Below are positions 43,068 through 49,620 of a stretch of DNA of 49,620 nt, piece by piece. The notes below the pieces were generated by a model. The model ran no database searches, had not been told where the DNA came from, and saw only the letters and a program-made list of their open reading frames with translations. The translations under genes were made by a program, and so were the position numbers. The DNA comes from Alicyclobacillus fructus. GTDB taxonomy: Bacteria > Bacillota > Bacilli > Alicyclobacillales > Alicyclobacillaceae. Location of the stretch: positions 1 through 49,620 of the forward strand of contig NZ_JAFMTY010000026.1 of the NCBI RefSeq assembly GCF_017329605.1, given 5' to 3'. The first letter of the stretch is position 1, and every line of letters begins with the position of its first letter.

Positions 43068-43097
43068 GAGCGCTGGGCCCGGGAGAACCCAGCGCTC
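43068..43097. terminator. Bidirectional hairpin between the monooxygenase gene and sspH
   Basis: GAGCGCTGGG (43068-43077) and CCCAGCGCTC (43088-43097), perfect 10-bp stem with a 10-base loop, 11 bp after one stop and 13 bp from the convergent stop. T tracts are weak on both sides. Confidence 0.65.
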
Positions 43098-43110
43098 CGC
43101 GCAGAAAACG

Positions 43111-43302
43111 TCAATGGACGCCGCGGTGCTCGGTCAACTCCTGCACATCGACCTCATATCGATAGTCCGGGTTTTTCAGGTGATAGACCTTGGCCTTTTG
43201 CGATCGCTCGTCCACCGACTGGATGTACACCTGATGACCGCTGTGGGTGACGTGTGCCATCACCGGTGAGGACGCGATTTCCTTGGCCCGCTCCAGATCC
43301 AT
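43111..43302 (-). CDS. sspH: Small acid-soluble spore protein, H-type
   Basis: 63 residues: DLERAKEIASSPVMAHVTHS, GHQVYIQSVDERSQKAKVYH, LKNPDYRYEVDVQELTEHR. The opening RAKEI.S, the VYIQ.V strand and the terminal V..L.E match SspH-type proteins, which are made in the forespore and are distinct from the DNA-binding alpha/beta SASP. ATG 43302 has a textbook AAGGAGGTG at 43308-43316. I could not identify a convincing sigma-G promoter. It is the firmest evidence in the window that the organism forms endospores. Confidence 0.88.
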   Translation of the reverse strand: MDLERAKEIASSPVMAHVTHSGHQVYIQSVDERSQKAKVYHLKNPDYRYEVDVQELTEHRGVH

Positions 43303-43452
43303 ATCGCACACCTCCTTCAAGTCGGCTTTGATTCTTTCCCATCTCGCCGCCGGCATACGCGCCTGATTCTGGAACCGGTTGTCGATGCGCGCTTGGCTTC
43401 GCATCCGTGATCGCCAAGCCAAGCCGCGGGTACCCCCGACCGCATCATGAGC

Positions 43453-43588
43453 TTAAAACTTCTCCACGAATTCGTTGTACACCTTACGGTGGACCATGAT
43501 GCGGTTGATCGCGATGCAGATCTGCCCCCGACGGATGAATTCCCCGCAAAACTCCCGCCGAAACCGCCTGAGCGACCTCCGCTGTCAT
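43453..43588 (-). pseudogene. Aldehyde dehydrogenase relic with frameshift
   Basis: Two fragments in different minus-strand frames match the middle of an aldehyde dehydrogenase. TAEVAQAVSAGVL (43588-43550 region) corresponds to the conserved D..A....A.F helix. After a frame change, FCGEFIRRGQICIAINRIMV then HRKVYNEFVEKF corresponds to the F..F...GQIC segment with the catalytic Cys and the following VH..VYDEFVEKF. A TAA stop follows at 43453-43455 and no further similarity is seen on either side. Fewer than 50 of ~480 codons remain, so this is a degraded remnant. The parent type looks like a benzaldehyde/succinate-semialdehyde class enzyme but cannot be fixed. Confidence 0.65.
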
Positions 43589-43663
43589 GCGGTGCGCGTA
43601 CTCACTCGAAACTTTCCTCGATTTGCGCTAGCATAAGGGACAGCTTGGAAAGGAGCAGCTCAG

Positions 43664-44956
43664 ATGGTTGTTCGTCCGAATTGGCGACGAGATCGCCGCG
43701 TTTTGGCAGTGCTTCTTGGTGCCAATCTGGTCATCCGATTCGCCTGGATATCGTTCATGCATCCCGAGCAGCAAGCGGACTTCGCATGGTACTACGATCG
43801 CGCCGTCGAACTGGCCCACAATCAGGGCTATCATTGGATGGGCCATCCGACGGCGTACTGGCCGATCGGATGGCCGTTGTTCCTGTCTCTCATCTATCGT
43901 GTCACAGGGCCTTCGGTCGGCGTTGGACTCGCGGTCAACGCGCTTTTGTCGACGGGCATCGTGTGTCTGATCTACCTCTTGACCCGAAAGTTGTTCGACG
44001 ATTGGCGACCCGCCGCTTGTTCGGCCCTGGCCTATACTCTGCTTCCGAGCCAAATCGTGTGGAATAGCGTGCTTGGTTCCGAAGAATTGTTCACATTGCT
44101 CGTCCTGGTCTTCTTCGCCCTATACCTTCGCTACAAGAGCCGTTCGAAGGGCCTTCTTTGGCTGACTCTTTCCGGCTTGATCCTAGGGCTCGCATGTGAT
44201 GTGCGGCCGATTCCTCTCGCCTTTCCCGTATTTTTGTTCGCTTACGAGTGGTGGCTTGGCGAGACAAGCGGGAGCTCTCACTTCCTGTCTTGGTCGCGCG
44301 TGGCGCAAGCCCTCATCCGCTCCATTTCGGTTGGCATGTTCATGTTCGTCGGCATCCTACCGGTCACCGTTCGAAATCTCGTCGCGATGCGCCACTTCGT
44401 GCTCGTGTCCACGAATGGCGGAACAAATTTGTGGCAAGGCGTACACGTCAACGGGGGTTACTGGTGGTCCTACAACCCTTATATCAATCCGCTGGTTCGC
44501 GTGAATAACGAGGTGGTGAAGAATGAGCTTGGAGAACATCTCGCGGAGCAATATATGCTTCATCACCCTTGGAAGACGTTTTTGAACGGATGGATGAAGC
44601 TTTTCGACTTATACAAGGACGATGTCAACGCGAATTGGTACACCTTCCGCCTTTCCGTGAAATGGCATTCTGTTCTCCACGTGATCGACGCCGTCACAAC
44701 GACGGCGTACTGGATTCTCATGGCCCTGAGCCTGCTAGGCATCCTCTATGTCTTCGTCTTCGCGAAAGAGCGCAGATCGCGGCGAAAAGCCGCGCTTCTC
44801 CTCACATTCATCGCGTACTACACCTGCTTCTTTTTCTTCTTTCCGGCGTGGGACCGGTTCCGTTATCCCATTATGCCTCTGTTCGCGGTGTTTGCAGGAC
44901 CGGCCTGCATGTGGTTATGGCAGCGATGGAAGCGGGGATTCGGCGCAAGCGGGTGA
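43664..44956 (+). CDS. Polytopic GT-C glycosyltransferase, GT39/PMT-like
   Basis: 430 residues with about ten membrane helices. The first outer loop has ADFAWYYDRAVELAHNQGYH and the family motif PTAYWPIGWPLFLSLIY (YWPpGyP in ArnT/PMT-like enzymes), with Asp residues expected to bind a lipid-linked sugar. The end carries WDRFRYPIMPLFAVFAG, also typical (the xxRY..P.xP motif). Such proteins glycosylate lipids or proteins outside the membrane using polyprenyl-phosphate sugars. ATG 43664 follows AAAGGAG by eight bases. It is a lone gene after an aldehyde dehydrogenase relic; no glycan cluster is near, so donor and acceptor are unknown. Confidence 0.78.
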   Translation: MVVRPNWRRDRRVLAVLLGANLVIRFAWISFMHPEQQADFAWYYDRAVELAHNQGYHWMGHPTAYWPIGWPLFLSLIYRVTGPSVGVGLAVNALLSTGIVCLIYLLTRKLFDDWRPAACSALAYTLLPSQIVWNSVLGSEELFTLLVLVFFALYLRYKSRSKGLLWLTLSGLILGLACDVRPIPLAFPVFLFAYEWWLGETSGSSHFLSWSRVAQALIRSISVGMFMFVGILPVTVRNLVAMRHFVLVSTNGGTNLWQGVHVNGGYWWSYNPYINPLVRVNNEVVKNELGEHLAEQYMLHHPWKTFLNGWMKLFDLYKDDVNANWYTFRLSVKWHSVLHVIDAVTTTAYWILMALSLLGILYVFVFAKERRSRRKAALLLTFIAYYTCFFFFFPAWDRFRYPIMPLFAVFAGPACMWLWQRWKRGFGASG

Positions 44957-45000
44957 CGACCTGCCTCGTCGCCCGCGCAGAAGGACGAGATCGCCAAACG

Positions 45001-45028
45001 TTGAGCGATGTGATATGGTAGCTATTAA
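45001..45028 (+). promoter_or_regulatory. Possible promoter of the esterase gene
   Basis: TTGAGC (45001-45006), 16-bp spacer, TATTAA (45023-45028), about 31 bp before the start codon, in a locally A+T-rich stretch. Moderate match. Confidence 0.45.
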
Positions 45029-45058
45029 AAATGATATCGCTTACAAGGAGGAACGCGG

Positions 45059-45955
45059 ATGCCCAGTCCACAGGCTCTCTCCGTCCGATCGATGTTGCAA
45101 CAACTTCGCGCATCCCAGAATCCAGCCGAACAAAGCCTCGAGGCGCAGCGCTCGGGTCTGGATCAGATGGGCCAGACCATTCCAAAGCCCGATCACGTCC
45201 TGGTGGAGCGAACCTCGTTCGACGGCGTGCCCGGCGAGTGGATCTCGATTGCCGGTGCCCCGACCGAACGCGTGATTCTCTACCTCCACGGCGGTGCGTA
45301 CTACATGGGTAGCTGCGAATCCCACCGAAGCTTGGCATGGCGCTTGGCCGAGGCATCTGAAGCGCGCATCGCACTTGTCGAATACAGGCTTGCCCCTGAA
45401 CATAGGTTTCCAGCAGCCGTCGAGGACGCCGTGAAGGCGTACAAATCGCTCCTCGCGCAGGGCATCGAACCAAATCGTATCGCCATCGCGGGAGACTCTG
45501 CCGGAGGCGGCCTCACCATGGCTACGCTTATCTCTCTTCGCGACGAAGGTACATCGTTGCCGGCCTGCGCTGCGCTTCTCTCCCCTTGGACCGATCTGGC
45601 AGGGACAGGCCCGTCGATGGAGTCACGAGCGCCCTACGATCCGTGGCTTGAACCCGAAGGCATCCGCAAAGCCCCCCTCTTGTACTGCAGCCCGGATCAA
45701 TTAACCCACCCGCTCGTATCTCCTCTTTATGCCGATCTCGCCGGACTGCCACCTGTCCTCATCCACGTCGGGCGCGATGAATGCCTGCTCGACGACTCCG
45801 TCCGGCTGTACGACAAAATTCGCGAAGCAGGAGGAGAGGCGCAGTTACACATTTGGGAAGACATGTGGCACGTCTTTCACAGTTTCCCAATCCCTGAAGC
45901 GGATGAGGCCCTCCGCGAGATTGGCACCTTCATTCAGCGACGCATCCCGCGCTGA
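45059..45955 (+). CDS. Alpha/beta-hydrolase esterase, hormone-sensitive-lipase family
   Basis: 298 residues. The HSL (family IV) marks are complete: LYLHGGAYYMGS with the HGGA oxyanion motif (about residue 75), the nucleophile elbow GDSAGGGL (Ser about 147), the acid Asp in IHVGRDECLLDD, and His in WEDMWHVFHSFP. The N-terminal ~45 residues are the cap helices. These enzymes hydrolyse short-chain esters; thermostable homologues from acidophilic Bacilli are well known. ATG 45059 follows AAGGAGG by seven bases. Single-gene unit ending at a strong hairpin. Confidence 0.92.
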   Translation: MPSPQALSVRSMLQQLRASQNPAEQSLEAQRSGLDQMGQTIPKPDHVLVERTSFDGVPGEWISIAGAPTERVILYLHGGAYYMGSCESHRSLAWRLAEASEARIALVEYRLAPEHRFPAAVEDAVKAYKSLLAQGIEPNRIAIAGDSAGGGLTMATLISLRDEGTSLPACAALLSPWTDLAGTGPSMESRAPYDPWLEPEGIRKAPLLYCSPDQLTHPLVSPLYADLAGLPPVLIHVGRDECLLDDSVRLYDKIREAGGEAQLHIWEDMWHVFHSFPIPEADEALREIGTFIQRRIPR

Positions 45956-45963
45956 ATACGACG

Positions 45964-46006
45964 GCGACCTCGGCATCTCGAATCAACACCCAGATGCCGA
46001 GGTCGC
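45964..46006. terminator. Strong hairpin after the esterase gene
   Basis: GCGACCTCGGCATCT (45964-45978) and AGATGCCGAGGTCGC (45992-46006): perfect 15-bp stem, 13-base loop, nine bases after the stop. It can also serve the convergent stress-protein gene, whose stop is at 46077. Confidence 0.75.
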
Positions 46007-46076
46007 AAACGCAGCCAAATTCGACTTATCAGATCTCCGAACCTGCGCATTCCACAAAGTTAGATGATGTTGTTGT

Positions 46077-46676
46077 TCAGTCGGATAGCTTGCCGCCTTC
46101 GTTTGATTCCCTTTTCGAATTCGAATTGTCGAACATTTCGATTTGAGAGGGATTCGTCTGTTGCAGGGCGTAGTACGCCTTTGTCACAAGGTCACCGGGT
46201 CCACTGACCATGACCAGATACTCACCCTCGCGAACCGAGCGCTCAAACTGTACAGCCTTCTCGTGCTTCAGGCCCCATCCCACCAGAAGACCTGCGATTC
46301 CGCCGAACAAGGCTCCTTCGACGGCGGACGTCAAGGCGTACGCGATGGGTCCAAAGAGCAAGAGCGGTCCTGTCACGGGTGCGAAAAAGACCGTGAAGCC
46401 CAAAAGCAGCCCCAGGATACCGCCCCACAGGGCTCCGAACTTGCTGCCTTCCTTCGCGACGCCGCGAATCGTCGTGAAACCAAGCGGCCGGTCCTCAATC
46501 GAGAAATTCTTACCCACGAGCGAAATATGTTCTGCTGGAATTCCACGTTCTAAGAGCATCTGCACGGCCCGCTCGGCATCCGCGTACTCGGCGTAGGTGG
46601 CCGCGACGTGATCGGAATGCCGATCATGGAGCTCGTGATCCTGGGCCGTCGGAGAGAGGTTGGTTAAATGTTCCAT
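46077..46676 (-). CDS. YflT/GSP17M-type general stress protein with glycine-rich membrane segment
   Basis: 199 residues. The N-terminal domain (ATYAEYADAERAVQMLLERG, IPAEHISLVGKNF) is the general-stress-protein 17M/YflT fold. It is followed by a Gly-rich hydrophobic region (FGALWGGILGLLLGFTVFF, ALFGGIAGLLVGWGL) forming two membrane-type helices, then a soluble tail with YLVMVSGPGDLVTKAYYAL repeating the ferredoxin-like strand pattern. In Bacillus such proteins belong to the sigma-B stress regulon; no sigma-B promoter was recognised here. ATG 46676 follows GAGGAG by seven bases. Biochemical role unknown. Confidence 0.75.
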   Translation of the reverse strand: MEHLTNLSPTAQDHELHDRHSDHVAATYAEYADAERAVQMLLERGIPAEHISLVGKNFSIEDRPLGFTTIRGVAKEGSKFGALWGGILGLLLGFTVFFAPVTGPLLLFGPIAYALTSAVEGALFGGIAGLLVGWGLKHEKAVQFERSVREGEYLVMVSGPGDLVTKAYYALQQTNPSQIEMFDNSNSKRESNEGGKLSD

Positions 46677-46885
46677 TTGTACACTCCTCTTTCGGCGCAG
46701 GTCCGGACGTTCTCACTGTATCAGTGGAAATGCAATTGGGCAACTGCAACGAATGCGTGGTGCGTGTCAAGGTATCGTAGGGAACCTCACTGCGTCATGG
46801 GTTCACGTGTCAACTGCGGATTCTTGAGCGGATTCTCGAGCCTTTTGCAGAATCACGAGCCCTTGCGCGGCGATCCAGGCATACA

Positions 46886-47173
46886 CTACTTCCGGTCGTT
46901 GGTGAAGATGCGCATGGCTTTTTTTAGGATCTCATTCTCCTCTCGCAATTGGCGATTTTCTCGCTCCAGATCTCGCATCGCTTTCGTTTCCGGTCTCAGG
47001 TTCCCACTTCCGACGAATGGGTCTCAGGATCTTCACGATACTTCGCCATCCACCCATACAAAGTCTTCACGGATATCCCGAAGATCACGTGCGATCTCGC
47101 TTGCTGGCTTGTGGCCTTTCAAAGCGAGTTGAACAGCATGGAGTTTAAAGTCGTTGTCGTACTTTTGGGTCAC
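46886..47173 (-). mobile_element. Degenerate IS3-family OrfA (transposase helix-turn-helix) remnant
   Basis: Minus-strand frames give TQKYDNDFKLHAVQLALKGH and KPASEIARDL, then after one extra base GISVKTLYGWMAKYREDPET. A second frame change leads to FVGSGNLRPETKAMRDLERE and NRQLREENEILKKAMRIFTN ending DRK with stop at 46886. This is the complete IS3 OrfA order (HTH, then leucine-zipper) broken by two frameshifts. No OrfB (DDE) follows: downstream bases give only short open stretches. The left inverted repeat probably lies near 47205-47232 (around TGGACACAGCGAATC). A dead fragment. Confidence 0.75.
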
Positions 47174-47482
47174 GTGGCTCACTTCGAATCGACTTATTCT
47201 TACATTCTCGATTCGCTGTGTCCACTGTTTTAACCTAGCACCAGAGGTAACACGCGCGGAATTCGATGACGTTTGCCTGTGGGACGACTCAGCAGCGCCA
47301 ACTTGACCTTCCGTGGTCAACAGACTCCGCACCCGCTCGTCCGATGACGCAGACCAGCCTCGGGACATCCGCCCTTCCACACCGATTTGTCGCAATAACA
47401 GCTTCGCGCACGCAGGCCCTGCGCCGTGACGAATACTGGATGGTGAACGGAGTGGGCGACCGCAACGTACACACCTGAGCAT
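47033..47482 (-). CDS. DUF6011-like zinc-finger protein, fused in frame to the IS3 remnant
   Basis: ATG 47482 follows GGGAGGGG by seven bases. The first ~30 residues, LRCVRCGRPLRSPSSIRHGA then GPACAK, have the Cys-x2-Cys-Gly-Arg-x-Leu ... Ser-x5-Gly-x-Gly-Pro-x-Cys pattern of DUF6011 zinc-finger proteins, often found in phage and mobile regions. The rest is a polar linker, then from about residue 104 the frame runs into IS3 OrfA (SHVTQKYDNDFKLHAVQL) and ends after its frameshift. So the original 3' end was replaced by the insertion. The 149-residue product may be made but the hybrid is unlikely to be a functional transposase. Confidence 0.55.
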   Translation of the reverse strand: MLRCVRCGRPLRSPSSIRHGAGPACAKLLLRQIGVEGRMSRGWSASSDERVRSLLTTEGQVGAAESSHRQTSSNSARVTSGARLKQWTQRIENVRISRFEVSHVTQKYDNDFKLHAVQLALKGHKPASEIARDLRDIREDFVWVDGEVS

Positions 47483-47488
47483 GAGAAA

Positions 47489-47527
47489 TCCCCTCCCAGT
47501 GAGATTGGAATCTCTCTTGGAAGGGGA
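47489..47527 (-). promoter_or_regulatory. Hairpin that buries the ribosome site of the zinc-finger gene
   Basis: On the minus strand, CCCCTTCC (within 47519-47527) pairs with the ribosome site GGGAGGGG (within 47489-47497), and an inner stem GAGATT/AATCTC extends it. It may terminate the preceding small-gene transcript or hide the ribosome site until opened. Confidence 0.45.
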
Positions 47528-47555
47528 ATGGAGGGCGAGCGCGCGATCAGACTAT

Positions 47556-47774
47556 TCACATACGTTTCCTGTAGAAAATAACAAACCGCACACATGCAAT
47601 ACTTACGATCACCGCACAGACGGCCATAGAAGCACAAGCCAATCCCGCTAGGTACCATCTTGCATGTTGTTCGATCCACGGAACAGAATCAAGGATCCAA
47701 AATAGCAGTGCTGTGCACACAATGGCAACACCTGCTTTATACATTACTTCAAGTTGTTTTGCCGCTTTATTCAC
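47556..47774 (-). CDS. 72-residue two-helix membrane protein, function unknown
   Basis: GTG 47774 follows AAAGGAGGGG by five bases. The product has an amphipathic start (NKAAKQLEVMYKAG), helix 1 VAIVCTALLFWILDSV, a short aromatic loop (PWIEQHARWYL), helix 2 AGLACASMAVCAVIVSIACV and a basic end (FYRKRM), so both ends are probably cytoplasmic. Composition is lower in GC than the core genes. The start lies directly after the stop of the 65-residue gene (TAATAGTG), implying coupled translation. Family not recognised; size and topology are like bacteriocin-immunity or holin-type proteins, but nothing proves either. Confidence 0.6.
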   Translation of the reverse strand: MNKAAKQLEVMYKAGVAIVCTALLFWILDSVPWIEQHARWYLAGLACASMAVCAVIVSIACVRFVIFYRKRM

Positions 47775-47776
47775 TA

Positions 47777-47974
47777 TTACCCCTCCTTTCTTTTTTCGTC
47801 CGAAGAAGAAAGAGTGTTCACAGTAGAAATAATTGCTCCTCCAAGATCTCCGTAAATATTGCGAACAACCTTCCATTGCTCCTCAGATCCGCTAAAGTGC
47901 TCAGCACTTCGTTGGATCCCACATTTCGCGCCGCGCGACAGAAACTTAGCTGGAAACTCGAGCGAGGTAGCCAT
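47777..47974 (-). CDS. 65-residue small protein, function unknown
   Basis: ATG 47974 without a clear ribosome site; stop TAA at 47777 touches the start of the 72-residue membrane gene. The sequence (ATSLEFPAKFLSRGAKCGIQ, then RSAEHFSGSEEQWKVVRNIY, GDLGGAIISTVNTLSSSDEK) is soluble, with a small hydrophobic patch containing GG near residue 45. No family recognised. The stop/start coupling and shared direction support translation together with the membrane protein; absence of a ribosome site lowers confidence. The stretch 47975-48083 up to the transposase gene holds nothing I can name. Confidence 0.4.
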   Translation of the reverse strand: MATSLEFPAKFLSRGAKCGIQRSAEHFSGSEEQWKVVRNIYGDLGGAIISTVNTLSSSDEKRKEG

Positions 47975-48083
47975 CTGAGCGTCCGACGACTGTGGGACTG
48001 GAAGGGTGTGGGCTATCGAAAGCGCGATCTTTTTGAGAAATGTTCAGTTTTGGAAACCCTGTGCACACGGACCCAAACGTTGA

Positions 48084-49577
48084 TCAAGCCGTTTTTTGCG
48101 CTTCCGTGTAGATGCTCAGGTCCATGTTCAGCAGCTTAAGAACCCTCATGATCTGAGGATTATGAGGCGTTGCAGGTACTCGCTGCCACGTGTCGCCGAC
48201 CTGCATGTGCACGGTCGTCATTCCATCCAGCATCTCGAGGATGGCCAACCCTGTTGGACGAAAACTCTTTCGTTTGCCTGGCAGCATGAGCGGTTCCGTT
48301 TCCCGCTTCATCTTCTCTCGGATGAGATATTCCAATACGCTATACAAGAGCAGGGATAACAGCATGACGAAACCGAACGCTTTCACCCGTGTCGGCTTAT
48401 GCAGGTAGATGGGACCCACGTGATACGGGCTTTTCAGATACCGAAAACGCGCCTCCACCTCGTGTTGTTCCTTATACAGGCGGAGGATCTGTTCATCTGA
48501 CACACGCTGATCATCGCGGATGTCGGTGATGAGCACAAACGTCGCTTCCTTCTCTCGCCACTGCTGAACCCGCTCCTCAGAAGGCGGTAAGATCGCCACT
48601 TCCACACGGTACTGTGTATGCACCGGCGGTGGCGGGTCATCTTTGCGCGGGCGACCGCGACGCGCGCGTTTTGCCTGCACCTGCTCGGCACATATGCGGG
48701 CGGAGATGGGATGCAAAGTGGCACGGTGTTCGTGCATGAAGGTCTGCATGGCCATCTGCGCATCTTGTTCACAACTGTAGACGTTTTGGCTCATCGCCTT
48801 GGCCGCTTTCTCGAGCGCAGCCTTCTCACGCTTGAGCACCTCTTCGAGCTTGCGCTCCTTCCGGGTATCCAGGCTGGAGGAGCGCACCACCACGAATCGA
48901 TACGTTCGCCCGTACAGCGTGCGACGGAAGGCCTGGATCCTGTAATGGGCGCTGTCTTCCGCCTCAGCGAGCCGACCGACTTCTTTCCAGCTGTTTTCTT
49001 TCTCCCATGCCGCTCTCTTCAGGTCCTCGGATAGCTTATACGTCCCCGGCAGTCGTGAGATGAAATGGATGTCTTCCTCCGCCAAAAGCTCAAGGTTGTC
49101 CTTCGTCACCAACGCCGCGTCCGCGACGTAGACGCTTCTCTTTCGCGTCTCCTCATCGAGCTGGCTCAGGAGTTGCTGGATGTTCTCGAAATTCCATGTG
49201 TGATCGTCCAAGTTCCCAGGGTTGACGTTCGCGCATAGCCCCAGACCATGGACGGTGCAAAGTCCAAACACAATTTGCTTGAGATCAGGCCGGTGGTCCT
49301 TGGAGAATCCCCGGTCAATCCGAAACGCTGTTTGGTCCAGGTACTCGCCTGTCATAGAGAGCGACGTGGTATCCGCATGGATGGGGATGAGTTCGTTGGA
49401 ATCGCTGAGCACCCGGAGTCTGCGTAGCGTGTGGAGGGCGATACGCGCGTATAATGCCTCGAGACCTGCGTCGTACAAGGCATCCAGAGCCCGGGCCAAA
49501 GCGTCATCATGGAGATCGTCTGGGTGTGTCAAGAGAACTGTGTAAACTCCATGTAAGCAATTCTCGGACCTCGTCAT
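48084..49577 (-). mobile_element. IS1634-type (IS4 superfamily) transposase, 5' end near window edge
   Basis: 497-residue DDE transposase. Visible catalytic landmarks are IHADTTSLSMTGEY (first Asp), VYVADAALVTKDNLELL (second Asp) and the C-terminal KEQHEVEARFRYLKSPYHVG (Glu in the YREK-like segment), with DLHDDALARALDALYDAGLE before them; the insertion domain between is lysine/arginine-rich. The ATG 49577 is preceded in frame by a TGA at about 49594, so either it starts here or a frameshift separates it from the usual longer N-terminus. The element's inverted repeats are not identifiable because the upstream end lies outside the window; the other end should lie within 47980-48083. Confidence 0.82.
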
Positions 49578-49620
49578 CCGCCTCGGCCCAGGTCACTTTG
49601 TGAGGCTGTCAAGGTACGTT

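Noticed and set aside
47556-47876. A longer 106-codon version of the two-helix membrane gene
   Set aside because: The extra 34 residues overlap the 65-residue frame and have a ribosome site only two bases from the ATG; the GTG at 47774 has an excellent site.

Overview
The window reads as a chromosomal segment, probably one whole draft contig, of a GC-rich endospore-forming Firmicute. Supporting signs are strong AGGAGG-type ribosome binding sites with frequent GTG/TTG starts, an H-type small acid-soluble spore protein (43111-43302), a YjcZ-like small membrane protein, a YflT-type stress protein, and tRNA genes with encoded CCA. Gene families and GC content fit a thermoacidophilic Alicyclobacillus or close relative; that is inference, since no 16S gene is present. 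The first ~120 bases are homopolymer-rich and look artefactual. The last gene is a transposase running to the edge, typical of a contig broken at a repeat.

Layout. 0.3-4.6 kb: acetate use (acs, satP), a GntR regulator and a wrbA-type quinone reductase with a clear promoter and operator. 4.6-7.4 kb: hydroxyacyl-CoA dehydrogenase, DUF3891 protein, and a small sulfur-type operon (rhodanese, thioredoxin remnant, DUF302). 7.5-11.6 kb: YtrA-type GntR/ABC ATPase/permease operon and a large lipoprotein. 12.5-12.8 kb: tRNA Ser-Met-Thr. 12.9-18.2 kb: serine operon serA-serC-HAD phosphatase behind a ZTP riboswitch, and lysC. 18.3-30.5 kb: an arginine/glutamate block (argFGH, gltB, argA, argCBD) with ArgR-type ARG boxes at three promoters; argJ is absent. 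30.7-34.5 kb: YjcZ-like gene, tRNA-Arg, trpG-trpE, LacI regulator. 34.8-39.2 kb: GT87 glycosyltransferase, a two-gene operon of unknown small proteins, and a low-GC TetR/NCS2 permease pair. 39.5-40.1 kb: six-tRNA operon. 40.2-46.7 kb: gnd, nitronate monooxygenase, sspH, an aldehyde dehydrogenase relic, a GT39-like glycosyltransferase, an HSL-type esterase and a stress protein. 46.9-49.6 kb: mobile-element debris, small membrane-protein genes and an IS1634-type transposase.

How it fits together. Most of the window is core amino-acid metabolism. GltB makes glutamate, ArgA/B/C/D turn it into acetylornithine, and ArgF/G/H finish arginine. SerA/SerC and probably the HAD enzyme make serine, whose one-carbon unit explains control by a ZTP sensor. 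The accessory parts are the small sulfur operon, the TetR/permease pair, the unknown small operons and the IS-rich right end. I found no CRISPR array, prophage or rRNA. The most notable items are the ZTP-controlled serine operon with its candidate phosphatase, the internally duplicated small protein with its 49-residue membrane partner, and three genes whose stop codons lie at the centre of perfect hairpins.
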